Origin: Endozoicomonas atrinae
GTDB taxonomy: Bacteria > Pseudomonadota > Gammaproteobacteria > Pseudomonadales > Endozoicomonadaceae
NCBI RefSeq assembly: GCF_001647025.1
Contig: NZ_LUKQ02000028.1
Span: 1 to 38,633, forward strand
Direction of reading: 5' to 3'
Length of the DNA: 38,633 nucleotides
Shown: piece by piece, positions 27,024-35,995 of the stretch
Numbering within the stretch: the first letter of the stretch is position 1
Layout: the number at the start of each line of letters is the position of its first letter
The notes under the pieces: model-generated
Told to the model about the DNA's origin: nothing
Databases searched by the model: none
The model's input: only the letters and a program-made list of their open reading frames with translations
Made by a program: the position numbers and the translations under genes

Positions 27024-27163
27024 ACCGTTAAGTGATCAAGGAGAGCATGAATTCATGTGGCGCTGTCAAAATTGATTATTTTTTGATCAGATTTTGGGTT
27101 TACGCCCTGTCGTAAGCATCACACTATACCAGTCCCTTCTCAAGGAATGATCGGTATATGTAC

Positions 27164-27426
27164 TAGGGGGCGTTTTCAATTAGCCATGAGTCCAGTTGAT
27201 CACACACGCATTCAGGCAAGGCGAACGGCGCAGGGCATGGTGGTTCCATGTTCAAGCCGTTCAACACAGCATGAATGCGTGTGTGATCAACCCGGAGGGC
27301 CGCCCATGGTTTGTGCCATTCTGCGTTGCTCACTACTTATGTGGAATAACCACACTACGCAGTTCACGCCTTGCCTGGCGCAAACCATGGGTGGCTGGTC
27401 ACATGTCTAATTGAGAACGCCCCCTA
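27164..27426. repeat. 263-bp MITE with nested inverted repeats
   Basis: Terminal 20-bp inverted repeats are TAGGGGGCGTTTTCAATTAG on the left and the complement of TAGGGGGCGTTCTCAATTAG on the right. Inside are a perfect 20-bp pair (GTTGATCACACACGCATTCA and its complement) and a pair around CCATGGTTTG. The open frames within it are artefacts of the repeats. A degenerate copy of its right end is at 30856-30911. Confidence 0.82.
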
Positions 27427-27534
27427 AGAGACAAGGTGGAAAATATTGTCTTCGGATTGGCGGTTAATGAACGACTATGGTTTTAACGCCCCCTTGGTAT
27501 CTCTATCTGCAGAGAGCGTGTGTCTCAAGAGAGG

Positions 27535-27720
27535 TCAGCGGTTAAGGTAGGCCCAGATTTTGGGGAGGGATTCAGAGCCTATGAGTTTGATCACCTTATC
27601 TATGACAACCCTTTCAGCATCGGTAGCGTTCTGGTAGAGAGTATTCAGGTCTTCTGCTCTTTCGATTTGATCCTTGTAGTTATTGATTGCCAGCTCAAGC
27701 ATCATTCTTATTTCATTCAT
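27535..27720 (-). CDS. small hypothetical protein (61 aa)
   Basis: The product is predicted to be all-helical (MNEIRMMLELAINNYKDQIE and onwards) and has no signal peptide. The ATG is supported by a GGAG site 7 bases upstream. I do not recognise it. It is isolated between two MITEs. Confidence 0.5.
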   Translation of the reverse strand: MNEIRMMLELAINNYKDQIERAEDLNTLYQNATDAERVVIDKVIKLIGSESLPKIWAYLNR

Positions 27721-28015
27721 CGTGCTACTCCATAGCGATAGATATTTTTATCATTTTGTCACTGGGCTCGCAGGGAATATTTCGATATGGCTTGTTCTCA
27801 ACGGCCAGCCTGTTTATGTTTTACCGGTCAATTTACCTGGAGTAAATGCTGTATCAGGAAAGAATCTATAAGATATCTTATGTATTAAGAAAAGCTATAA
27901 AAAGACTGTTGTTTCCCAACGTTGCGTGTCAATGAAAAGTACATTAGCTGGAATTGCCATGGGTGACTTGTACTCAATCGATCATGACAACCATTGGTTT
28001 AATTTCACAGGCTAA

Positions 28016-28104
28016 GGAAGGTGCGAATAAGTCCGCTCTCACCTTCGGTAACCCCTGGTATTACTGACACTGCCTTTGGAAAAAGGGACTTATTCGCAGT
28101 TTCC
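28016..28104. mobile_element. 89-bp IS5-group MITE with CTAA target duplication
   Basis: The ends are GGAAGGTGCGAATAAGTCC and the complement of GGAAACTGCGAATAAGTCC, the pattern of IS5-group termini. CTAA is present on both sides (28012-28015 and 28105-28108), matching the 4-bp YTAR duplication of IS5 elements. It holds no gene and would need a transposase in trans. Its ends are like, but not identical to, those of the complete IS5-family element at 34074. Confidence 0.82.
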
Positions 28105-28293
28105 CTAATACTGGTGGTGTCAATATCAGCCCATTTAAATCGATGGAATCAAACCCGGAAAATACCTCGATAAACCTGAAAGGCAAAGCTGCCGATTGAT
28201 AATGTCATTTCCTGATTTAATAGCATGATGGAACCAACAGATTTTTTTTTTGTCTGACCTGAACAATAGCTCGAACATCTTTGAGGACTGAAC

Positions 28294-29334
28294 GTGTTTT
28301 CCAGGCTCAGACGCTTACCCATACTCTTATTTCCTCTTTGTATATCCCTTATTTCCTGCTTTTCCAATGCTTATGGGAATGAAGAGGTTCATTCATTAAA
28401 TCGAGACGATATTATTATCAGTAAACTCCATCGGGTTGTTGATAGAAGCCTGCTTGAAGAAATTGAAAAAAATGGCCTTGCATCTGTTTCTGCTGGTATT
28501 GTTGGTTCGATGATTGGGGTCAGTTGGGTTGGTCTGAAAACAGCAGTCACAACAGGCAGTGCCAGCCCATTATTTATTGATTTTACTATGAGCGCATTAC
28601 TCACCGGGGCTGCGCTGGGTACTCTCTCGGTCGTATCTCGAACTTATTTAAAGACGCCTTTTGATTTCTTTTCCCGGCCACTTACCTGGGGAGTATATAA
28701 ATATTTTCAAGTGCGGGACTGGGTTTTGCACGAAGAGCCATCACCCGAACTGGAGCAGAAATACTCAGAGTTTCTTGACCCGGTTGCCGAACGTTTAAAG
28801 GCTGTTGTTGAGCAGGTTTTTGATGTCCCTGCTGATTACTGGACAATCACCCCCATGGATATGAGTGCTCCCAATGCTTTTGCAACCAGTGGCTATAATA
28901 TTGCGGTTTATCACTCAATTTTTCCTCTTGCTAAAAATCAGGCTGGCATGGCCTGTATTCTGGGACATGAAATGGGACATGTATTGGCAAAGCACGTGGG
29001 TCAGAGTTTAAGTGATGTTATTTTTCTGAATAAACTGGCCCTTGCCAGTATCCCTTTTGCCAACTCAATTTCCCAGAACCGTGAAACTCAGGCTGACGAA
29101 ATAGGCATCTATCTGACCGCATTAGCAGGATATGATCCTTCAGAATGCTCCAGAGTCTGGGACAGGATGACCGCATTTGGTGGAAATCTGCGAGAAGTCG
29201 TCAATATATTCCTTTCAACACATCCGACAAACAAGACTCGTATGAACGCATTGAAACAGCATGGAAATGCATTACAGGAATACTATTCGAACAAGCCACA
29301 GGTGCTTGGGCTTGGGCTGGAATACTCGCTGTAA
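28294..29334 (+). CDS. M48-family zinc metallopeptidase
   Basis: The 346-residue protein has an N-terminal signal with a possible lipobox LISC (Cys22); cleavage after AYG (28) is an alternative. Two hydrophobic stretches follow (about 62-82 and 97-116). The zinc site is HEMGH at 225-229 with the third ligand Glu264 in ETQAD, as in M48 peptidases such as LoiP, BepA and Oma1. The family usually handles envelope protein quality control. It starts at GTG, 7 bases after a GAGG site. A close paralogue follows 224 bp downstream, so this is a tandem duplication. Confidence 0.9.
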   Translation: MFSRLRRLPILLFPLCISLISCFSNAYGNEEVHSLNRDDIIISKLHRVVDRSLLEEIEKNGLASVSAGIVGSMIGVSWVGLKTAVTTGSASPLFIDFTMSALLTGAALGTLSVVSRTYLKTPFDFFSRPLTWGVYKYFQVRDWVLHEEPSPELEQKYSEFLDPVAERLKAVVEQVFDVPADYWTITPMDMSAPNAFATSGYNIAVYHSIFPLAKNQAGMACILGHEMGHVLAKHVGQSLSDVIFLNKLALASIPFANSISQNRETQADEIGIYLTALAGYDPSECSRVWDRMTAFGGNLREVVNIFLSTHPTNKTRMNALKQHGNALQEYYSNKPQVLGLGLEYSL

Positions 29335-29558
29335 GCTGAAACGGTTTTTTTAATTGGTCATGGGGTATTGAGAACATAACTTGGTACCCCCTTTATTGAT
29401 GCAATTTTTGTGTTCAATACTTTTCCATGATCAATTCATCTTGGATATTAATCACCATTTCTTTATGTACTCTGTTTTATTATTAGAATTGTTGATTTGG
29501 AACTATCATTTAACCACTGTGTCTGATCTCAATCGTTTTCAACCTTTTGAGGTGTCAA

Positions 29559-30755
29559 ATGTATTGGGTAAGATGTCTGTTTTTCATCACTCCCCTTTTT
29601 TTTCTGTTATCTCTTACCGGTTACTCTGATGAATACATTAGTGAGTACCCTGAACTAGCTGGAGAAGCCACTGGTTATAACAGAGCAGCAGCTGCTGGTT
29701 ATGCTAGTGAGTACCCTGAACTAGCTGGAGAAGCCACTGGCTATAACAGTGCAGAAGTCACAGGTTATAACAGTGCAGAAGTCACAGGTTATAACAGTGC
29801 AGAAGTCACAGGTTATAACAGTGAAGAGGCGGTTGAGTTCAAACTCCGATCAACCATTGATCGCAGCCTGTCGGATGAAATCGCAAATACAGGGCTATCT
29901 TCCATTGCTGCAGGTATTGTGGGAAACGTTTTTGGTTTGAGCTGGACAGGCCTGGGTACGCTGCTTGAAAGCGGTGGAGCATCAAATGCCGTATTTGCCA
30001 ACTTTACTGCCTCCGCAATTGGGGGGGGAGTGTTGCTTGGTATGGGGTCAATACTGGCTAGAACGTATCTGAAAACTCCCTCTGATCTGTTGTTCAGGCC
30101 TTTGTTCTGGGTTGTTTACAAATTTATGCAGGTAGAAGACTTTATTTTTTATGAAGAGTATCCGACAGCGCTTGATCAGAAGCACAAGGCATTTTTGCAG
30201 CCGGTTAGTGACAGGTTAACGTCTGTTGCGGAGCGGGTATTTGATATCCCTACTTCGTATTGGGAGATTGACCTGATGAGTACTGGTGGTCCAAATGCGT
30301 TTAGTGTTGGTGGATATAAAATTGGCATCTACCGTTCTATATTCACAGTCGCTAAAAATGAGGCAGGCATGGCGTGTATTCTGGGGCATGAAATGGGGCA
30401 TGTTCTGGCCAAACACAGTGGCCAGAGAATGACTGATTTCCTGTTTTTTAATAAAAAGGCTCTGGCCAGTATCCCCTTTACGAACGCCATTGCTCATAAC
30501 CAGGAACACCAGGCGGATGAGATTGGTCTCTATTTGATGGCTCTTGCAGGGTACGATCCATCAGAATGCTCCCACGTCTGGGAAAGGTTTACCTCTGCGG
30601 CAGGTGATGTCAGAGGTATTATTCGTATTTTCCTGGCGAGTCACCCTACAAATGCTTCTCGCATGGCTGCGCTGAAAAAACTCGGAAGTGAGTTGAAGGG
30701 CTATTACGCCAGAAGGCCGGGTGCACTGGGTCTGGGTGGGGAATACGAACTTTAG
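29559..30755 (+). CDS. M48-family metallopeptidase paralogue with N-terminal repeats
   Basis: This 398-residue protein is a tandem paralogue of the gene before it. After a signal peptide (about 1-22, no lipobox) it has a unique region of about 70 residues made of SEYPELAGEATGYN twice and SAEVTGYN three times. The rest aligns throughout with the first protein: two hydrophobic stretches, HEMGH at 277-281, the EHQAD ligand, and THPTN/SHPTN near the end. The ATG at 29559 is chosen for its GAGG site 6 bases upstream; a TTG 12 bases earlier is less likely. The repeat region is absent from the first paralogue and was added after duplication. Confidence 0.9.
   Translation: MYWVRCLFFITPLFFLLSLTGYSDEYISEYPELAGEATGYNRAAAAGYASEYPELAGEATGYNSAEVTGYNSAEVTGYNSAEVTGYNSEEAVEFKLRSTIDRSLSDEIANTGLSSIAAGIVGNVFGLSWTGLGTLLESGGASNAVFANFTASAIGGGVLLGMGSILARTYLKTPSDLLFRPLFWVVYKFMQVEDFIFYEEYPTALDQKHKAFLQPVSDRLTSVAERVFDIPTSYWEIDLMSTGGPNAFSVGGYKIGIYRSIFTVAKNEAGMACILGHEMGHVLAKHSGQRMTDFLFFNKKALASIPFTNAIAHNQEHQADEIGLYLMALAGYDPSECSHVWERFTSAAGDVRGIIRIFLASHPTNASRMAALKKLGSELKGYYARRPGALGLGGEYEL
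29640..29822 (+). repeat. in-frame tandem repeats in the second M48 gene
   Basis: A 44-bp block containing GAGTACCCTGAACTAGCTGG recurs 66 bp later (29640 and 29706). It is followed by three 24-bp units (29739-29762, 29763-29786, 29787-29810) plus half a unit, encoding GYNSAEVT. The 24-bp units are almost identical. Both periods are multiples of three, so copy number can change without a frameshift. Confidence 0.9.
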
Positions 30756-30855
30756 TGGATTCCGGGATTTGAACTTCAGGAGCTTGAGTAACTCAGGTGG
30801 CGTGGCCGAGTCTGGTTGTTGAGTCATTGCGGGAGTATGGTTTTCTATATTCCGT

Positions 30856-30911
30856 GAGCGTTTTCAATTTGACATCTTCTGACCCGTGGTCCATGGCCTG
30901 TACCAGGCAAG
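30856..30911. repeat. degenerate end of the 27164-type MITE
   Basis: GAGCGTTTTCAATTTGACAT, then CCATGG and CCAGGCAAG in the same order and similar spacing, match the reverse complement of the right end of the element at 27164-27426. The other end is missing. The 430 bp from 30756 to 31185 contain nothing else I can support; a frame at 30928-31131 has no ribosome binding site. Confidence 0.6.
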
Positions 30912-31185
30912 CTATTAACAACCAGCAGTGCTCACTCCGCATCATCAGTGGGGAGAGCAGAATAGATTAGTGCAAACAATGGGTATGTCCTCTTTGTATG
31001 ATTACTATTTCTCGCAAGGCTCCTTGAGAGCGTCTCATGCCGTTCATTCTGGTGCTGAGTCTGGAATAATCTCACCTGCAGGAAAAGTTCGTCTACATTA
31101 TCTGCCAGTGTTAGCTTTTATCATTTCTTAATTCTGAACGCGTTAATAATTTGGAAATAAACGCGTGAGAAGGCTGGGAGTTGAA

Positions 31186-31598
31186 ATGCCAGACTATACA
31201 TTACACCCACCCCAAAGCCTCCTCTTCCTCCGCCTGCTCCGCCAGGTTGTAATAAGGTTGATATAAGCAGAGATCAATGTTCAGCCATAGAGGATCTTTG
31301 CAGTTCGGAGCTATCTGGATCTGCTGCTTTTGGGATTTTCTCGGCAACTGTTATTTCTGTAGTGGTACTGTATATTCTTTTCACTGCAGTGGACGGTTGC
31401 TGTAAAGGAAAGTCATTGAGGGAACTTCCAAGACATACTGCTGATATGACCATTGATCTTGGCCAGCGCTCAATTCATGCAGTAAGAACCTGTCCAGCAC
31501 GGTTGGTGGCGTTGGTGAATGGGAATGCCCATACAGGAAATGAAGTACCTCCAGATGTGGAAATGGATCAGTCGGAACCATTGAGACACAAGGTTTGA
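31186..31598 (+). pseudogene. single-pass membrane protein, frameshifted (paralogue X)
   Basis: An ATG at 31186 with a GGGAG site 5 bases upstream opens MPDYTLHPP and then runs into a CCCC tract at 31210-31213. One base less than the frame needs is present there. The -1 frame continues as a proline-rich PKPPLPPPAPPGC, then a transmembrane segment (AAFGIFSATVISVVVLYILF) and a soluble tail with LGQR and NGN, to a stop at 31598. With the missing base the protein would be about 137 residues. The next gene downstream has the same layout and appears related. Function unknown. Confidence 0.65.
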
Positions 31599-31842
31599 AG
31601 CCTGTAATCAGATTTACTCACAGTATGGATTTGATTCCGTTTGAACGGTTTCAGGAGCGTTAACCGTATCCTGATTTTTTTCTTTCAAACGCTAATGAGA
31701 TAAAACTATGGGACATTAAGTTAGGTAATTATTTTAGATATAAAACAGGCAGTGATATTGATTTCGATATATTCTTTCATAAGACGGTCAGCATTCTACA
31801 GTTGTAATAATCATCTTGTCATTTTAAAAAGAAGGAATAATG

Positions 31843-32363
31843 ATGCCAGCAGTTGATGTGATGTAGGGGGCTACGCAAATCTTCCAATTCCTGCACCTCA
31901 GTTTCAAGTTGAACACAATGGTAATGATGATGGGGAAATACCAGTAGAACTGTATTTTGGTTTCTTTTCTGTTTCATGCTGTGTTATTGCCTTGGCTTAC
32001 TGTAAGTCTTCAGGAAGCCGAAATGCTGCATACAATTTGGGGCAGCATCTTTGTCAGCGAACGGTTACAGGTATTCAGAATCTTCATAATCAATGTATGA
32101 CTTTTATCAGAGGTAATCAGGCTACTGACCAAACAAGAACTGATTGCGCTCAGGCAACGGATAGAAACATTGATAAAGTTGAAGATCCAGCCACTAAAGT
32201 TCCAGACATTGAAGCTCAAGCTACTATAGCCAGTGATATCGAAGCTCAAGCCACTAAAGCCAGTGATGTTGAAGCTATAAATATTGAATCGCAGGCTAAA
32301 AGTGAGTCTGATCTTGACGATAGTGATTTTGTTTTTATCGCCACAGAAGAAGAGGAAAGATAA
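31843..32363 (+). pseudogene. single-pass membrane protein, broken by a 5-bp duplication (paralogue Y)
   Basis: The ATG at 31843 (or 31840) follows an AAGGA site and encodes MPAVD, but a tandem GATGT-GATGT at 31855-31864 shifts the frame into a TAG. Removing one GATGT joins it to the open frame VGGYANLPIPAPQF, a transmembrane segment (YFGFFSVSCCVIALAY), the LGQH and RGN motifs shared with the upstream gene, and an acidic tail with three copies of a DIEAQATKAS-like unit. The restored protein would be about 171 residues. Confidence 0.65.
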
Positions 32364-32506
32364 TTTATCTGCCCGTACTTAATTCATTTAAAGCTTTGGG
32401 GTAGAGTGGTAGTATTCCCGCCGCCTGAACGGCCGCATCCTACCCCTGCTCACTTTGCCATCCTGCCTGAATCCGAGCCTGTGTATTGGTGTGAATGCTC
32501 TGATTA

Positions 32507-33871
32507 ATGCAAATGTTATCTTCCCGTTTTCATCGTTTTATTGATGAATCCAAAGCTCTGCTGAACCTTTCACTGCCCATCATCGTGACCCAGCTGGCCA
32601 CCAATGGTATGAATTTTGTCGATACCAGTATGGCTGGGCAGGCCAGTGCAAAGGATCTGGCCGCAATTGCTGTCGGTACCAGCCTGTGGTTACCGGCCAG
32701 TTTGTTACTGCGCGGTATTCTGATGATGCTGACGCCGGTTACGGCTCACCATCGAGGCGCTGACAATAATCAGGGTATCAGTAAAGATCTGGGACAAACG
32801 CTATGGATTGCTGTGTTTTGCTCTGCCATTTTGATCGGGTATCTGAATGTCAGTGAGGAGATTCTTGTTTATATGAAGGTTGCACCGGAGATTATTCCGG
32901 TGGGTGTTGGCTACCTCCATGCCCTGGCTTTCGGACTGCCGGGGATCGCTCTGTTCTACATGCTTAACAGTTTTCTGGAAGGCATGGGAAATACCCGTGC
33001 GCCGATGGTGATCTCTCTGTTGGGTCTAGTGGTCAATATCCCGGTGAACTATCTTCTGATCTATGGGAAGTTTGGTCTTCCGGCATTGGGGGCAGTAGGT
33101 TGTGGCTGGGCGACCAGTCTCGTGTACTGGCTGATGTCATTGCTGATTTTTCTGTATATTCGCAAGCATCATCGTTATGAGCACTTGCTTGATCTGAAAG
33201 CGGCGTTTCCTGATGTTTCCCGAATGCAGGAATTGTTTCGTCTGGGTCTTCCTATTGGTGTCAGTATTTGCGTCTGCGGCAGTATTTTTGCCGTAATAGC
33301 GCTGCTGATTGGCAAGCTTGGAGCAAACAACATTGCTGCGGCTCAGATAGCCCTGAACTTTTCCAGTATGACTTATATGGTTCCCATGAGTCTGTCGTTT
33401 GGTATTACCATTCGTGTGGGGCACTCACTGGGGAAAGGGCAGAGGGATGAAGCCAGAATGCAGGCCATCTGTGGAATTTTAACCGCAGTGTCGATTGCTG
33501 TTTTATCGGTACTTTGTATATTGCTGTTCCGACAGCAAATTATCAGTTTGTATACGAGCGAACCGCTGATTGTAAAAGGGGCTTCGGTGTTGTTGGTATG
33601 CGCTGCGATGTATCAGGTCAGTGATGCTGTGCAGGCATCAACCAGTGGTGCTCTGAGAGGTTATAAAGATACCCGGGTTCCCATGATGCTTTCATGTGGC
33701 GCCTATTGGGGCGTTGCCTTACCCGTTGGATATGCTTTTGCCATGACGGACTTTTTTGGGACCCCTATGGGGACTGAAGGATTTTGGGTTGGTATTATCA
33801 CAGGGCTCACATTAGCGGCCATACTATTGCTTGGCCGACTGCTATTTTTGATGAAGCAATATCAGAATTAA
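32507..33871 (+). CDS. MATE-family efflux transporter
   Basis: The 454-residue inner-membrane protein has twelve predicted helices in two MatE halves. The N-terminal half reads LSLPIIVTQLATNGMNFVDT with MAGQ, as in NorM-type pumps, and includes LNSFLEGMGNTR and the later repeat ASTSGALRGYKDTR at the matching point of the second half. These proteins expel cationic drugs or metabolites using sodium or proton gradients. The ATG at 32507 has no clear ribosome binding site; an ATG two codons later is equally possible. Confidence 0.94.
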   Translation: MQMLSSRFHRFIDESKALLNLSLPIIVTQLATNGMNFVDTSMAGQASAKDLAAIAVGTSLWLPASLLLRGILMMLTPVTAHHRGADNNQGISKDLGQTLWIAVFCSAILIGYLNVSEEILVYMKVAPEIIPVGVGYLHALAFGLPGIALFYMLNSFLEGMGNTRAPMVISLLGLVVNIPVNYLLIYGKFGLPALGAVGCGWATSLVYWLMSLLIFLYIRKHHRYEHLLDLKAAFPDVSRMQELFRLGLPIGVSICVCGSIFAVIALLIGKLGANNIAAAQIALNFSSMTYMVPMSLSFGITIRVGHSLGKGQRDEARMQAICGILTAVSIAVLSVLCILLFRQQIISLYTSEPLIVKGASVLLVCAAMYQVSDAVQASTSGALRGYKDTRVPMMLSCGAYWGVALPVGYAFAMTDFFGTPMGTEGFWVGIITGLTLAAILLLGRLLFLMKQYQN

Positions 33872-33903
33872 ACAGTACCTCTAAGGCAATCATTCGATGG
33901 CTG

Positions 33904-33928
33904 GGCTGGAGTCCTTCTGACTCTAGCC
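33904..33928. terminator. hairpin between the MATE gene and the split ankyrin-like gene
   Basis: GGCTGGAGTC pairs with GACTCTAGCC (one G-T pair) around a 5-base loop. It sits between two convergent genes, about 30 bp from each stop. No T-run follows on either strand. Confidence 0.4.
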
Positions 33929-34073
33929 ATACCTGCCTATAGAAAAAATGATCGGCTTTTTAACAATTGACGTATTTTTCAATAAGATAATCACCTCTGA
34001 TCTCTTTTATTCTTTCTCTTTTCTCTTCATCATGTTCTTCAAAAGGCTGGTCGGGAGGCTTAGCTCCTATTAG

Positions 34074-35232
34074 GGAATCTGCGAGCAAGTGACTTTTAAT
34101 AAATACAGTTTATAGAAGTTATTAATTCACTATTATGCAGCTCAAAAATAACTCAGTTTCCTGTTGTTTACATCGGTTTACCGGCTTCCAGACACATTAA
34201 CCCTGCGCCCGGATCATTTGGTCCAGTCTAACCATGTTTGCCAGGGCGAATAACATCGCCAGCTTGCCATCATTTTTCCGAAGTCCCCGATAACGGGCTT
34301 TGATAAATCCAAACTGACATTTGATGATTCTGAAGGGATGTTCCACCTTGGCCCGGATGCTGGCTTTCAGGTATTCCGTTTTCAAAATGACTTTATTGAT
34401 TCGAGGGTGTTTCCTGAGCCTCTTCAACTTGCCTGGTTGTTCGGCTATATGCCACTGTGCAGCGTCTGTATTGAGCTCTTTTCGCTTCTCAGCTCCCATG
34501 TAGCCAGCATCGGCAAAGACAAACTTTTCATCGCCGTGCAACAGGTTACCAGCTTGATTAAGGTCGTGCTCATTAGCGGCTGTTGTCGTCAAGCTATGGG
34601 TTAAACCTGTACGGGCATCGACACCAATGTGTGCTTTCATGCCGAAGTACCATTGATTTCCCTTTCTGGTTTGATGCATTTCAGGATCCCGCTGCCCCTT
34701 CTTATTCTTTGTTGATGTCGGTGCTTCAATGATCGTGGCATCGACCAGTGAGCCTTCTTTCAAAACGATACCAGACTCTGTCAGCCATTGGTTGACGTCC
34801 GTGAAAATAGCCCGAGCCAGGTTATGAGTTTCCAGCAGGTGTCGAAAGTTCATAATGGTTGTACGATCCGGAATCGCTTTATCCAGAGATAATCCGGTAA
34901 ATAATCGCATGGATGCAATTTCATAAAGGGCATCTTCCATGGCCGGATCACTGAGGCTATACCATTGCTGAAGGCAGTGTATTCGGAGCATGGTGGTCAG
35001 CGGGTAAGGCCTACGGCCATTGCCGGGTTTGGGGTAATAAGGCTCAATAATTGCCTCAAGACGATGCCAGGGAATCAGTTTATCCATGCGGGCAAGAAAT
35101 ATTTCTTTGCGGGTCTGGCGGCGCTTTTGAGTGAATTCAGCGTCGGAAAAGCTGAGTTGTTGATCCATGGCTAATCTCCAGCAAGGGCTGAGAGGAGATT
35201 AGCTTATTATCGGAGACTTAATCGCAGGTTCC
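34074..35232 (-). mobile_element. complete IS5-family insertion sequence (1159 bp)
   Basis: Termini are GGAATCTGCGAGCAAGTGAC and, inverted, GGAACCTGCGATTAAGTCTC, the IS5-group pattern. TTAG directly repeats on both sides (34070-34073 and 35233-35236), matching the 4-bp YTAR target duplication. One transposase gene fills most of it. The intact duplication and the exactly restorable host frame indicate a recent insertion. Confidence 0.93.
34197..35168 (-). CDS. IS5-family transposase
   Basis: The 323-residue DDE transposase has the length and order of IS5-group enzymes. It opens [20 protein letters not shown], followed by [16 protein letters not shown]. The catalytic acids lie in [21 protein letters not shown], and the C-terminal [15 protein letters not shown]. 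No frameshift or stop is seen, so it may be active and could mobilise related MITEs such as the one at 28016. Confidence 0.95.
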   Translation of the reverse strand: MDQQLSFSDAEFTQKRRQTRKEIFLARMDKLIPWHRLEAIIEPYYPKPGNGRRPYPLTTMLRIHCLQQWYSLSDPAMEDALYEIASMRLFTGLSLDKAIPDRTTIMNFRHLLETHNLARAIFTDVNQWLTESGIVLKEGSLVDATIIEAPTSTKNKKGQRDPEMHQTRKGNQWYFGMKAHIGVDARTGLTHSLTTTAANEHDLNQAGNLLHGDEKFVFADAGYMGAEKRKELNTDAAQWHIAEQPGKLKRLRKHPRINKVILKTEYLKASIRAKVEHPFRIIKCQFGFIKARYRGLRKNDGKLAMLFALANMVRLDQMIRAQG

Positions 35233-35995
35233 TTAGCAGTAATAGGTTGGTCATATTGTAGTTATTACTTTGTAACGCAGAAGTGAGTGATTCTTCAAGC
35301 GCTTCAAGAACATCCAGATCTCTTGTCTTGGCTTTAAGATTTGGATCTCTATTTTCTATTTTAGTCCTCAGCTCACTTCGTTCAGTCATTGTATCTAGCA
35401 ACAATGTAGTCATTGGTATCATGTTTAAGCGTACAGCCTGCTTCAGAGCCAATCCATAGTCTTTCATCTGACGTTTTCTGTTTGGTATTAGCAAGGCTGC
35501 AACATCAGAATGAAGCTCAGGATAAACTTCTGACTCAAGATAAGGTTTACAGTAACAGCAAATAGAAATATTCAGACTGGTTAAGTCATTAGTCAGGGCA
35601 TCTTTTTTCTCTGTAGCGGGTAAAGATTTACTTTCCGGTACAAAAGTAATTACTCTTCTTCCCAGGTAAAGAACACTTTGGGTGGTTGCACAGCATAGAG
35701 TACAACATGGGTTCTTGTCGGCCACTATTGATGAGTCTTTGTCCAGGTAAGTGATATCAACTCGGAATCCTGATGCTTGCATGATTATTGATGCCTTTAT
35801 TTGCGTGATTATTTCGATAACCGCTTGCTGCTGAAGTTCCCAGTATTTATTACACTTGTTCAGATTTCTCTGGAAATATGTTGTAGGAAACTGATTTATT
35901 TCTTTACTTCGTAAAAATCCCCCGAATGGGTTACGCCCTTTCCTTCCAATCTTTTTAAGCTAGGCAATAGTTATTTATCCGGGCGTTTAACAACA

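Larger units (their letters stand above)
33960..35782 (-). pseudogene. ankyrin-like protein gene split by an IS5-family element
   Basis: The 5' part (35782 to 35237) encodes 182 residues with cysteine-rich segments (CCTLCC, CCYC) and a helical C-terminal half with ankyrin-like helices (YGLALKQAVRLNMIPMTTLLLD). It then enters an IS element, and a stop at 35207-35209 arises from IS sequence. Removing the element and one copy of the TTAG duplication joins the frame exactly to 37 further codons on the far side, giving NLLLLIGAKPPDQ, a classic ankyrin end, and a stop at 33960-33962. The intact protein would be 219 residues. Such repeat proteins are often effectors in host-associated bacteria. Confidence 0.85.

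Noticed and set aside
27147-27414. Two overlapping open frames of 72-87 codons
   Set aside because: They lie inside a palindromic MITE and share no coding features.
29640-29822. Possible CRISPR array
   Set aside because: The repeats are contiguous in-frame coding units without spacers.
30928-31131. 67-codon frame between M48 and paralogue X
   Set aside because: No ribosome binding site, no homologue recognised; possibly a remnant but not supportable.
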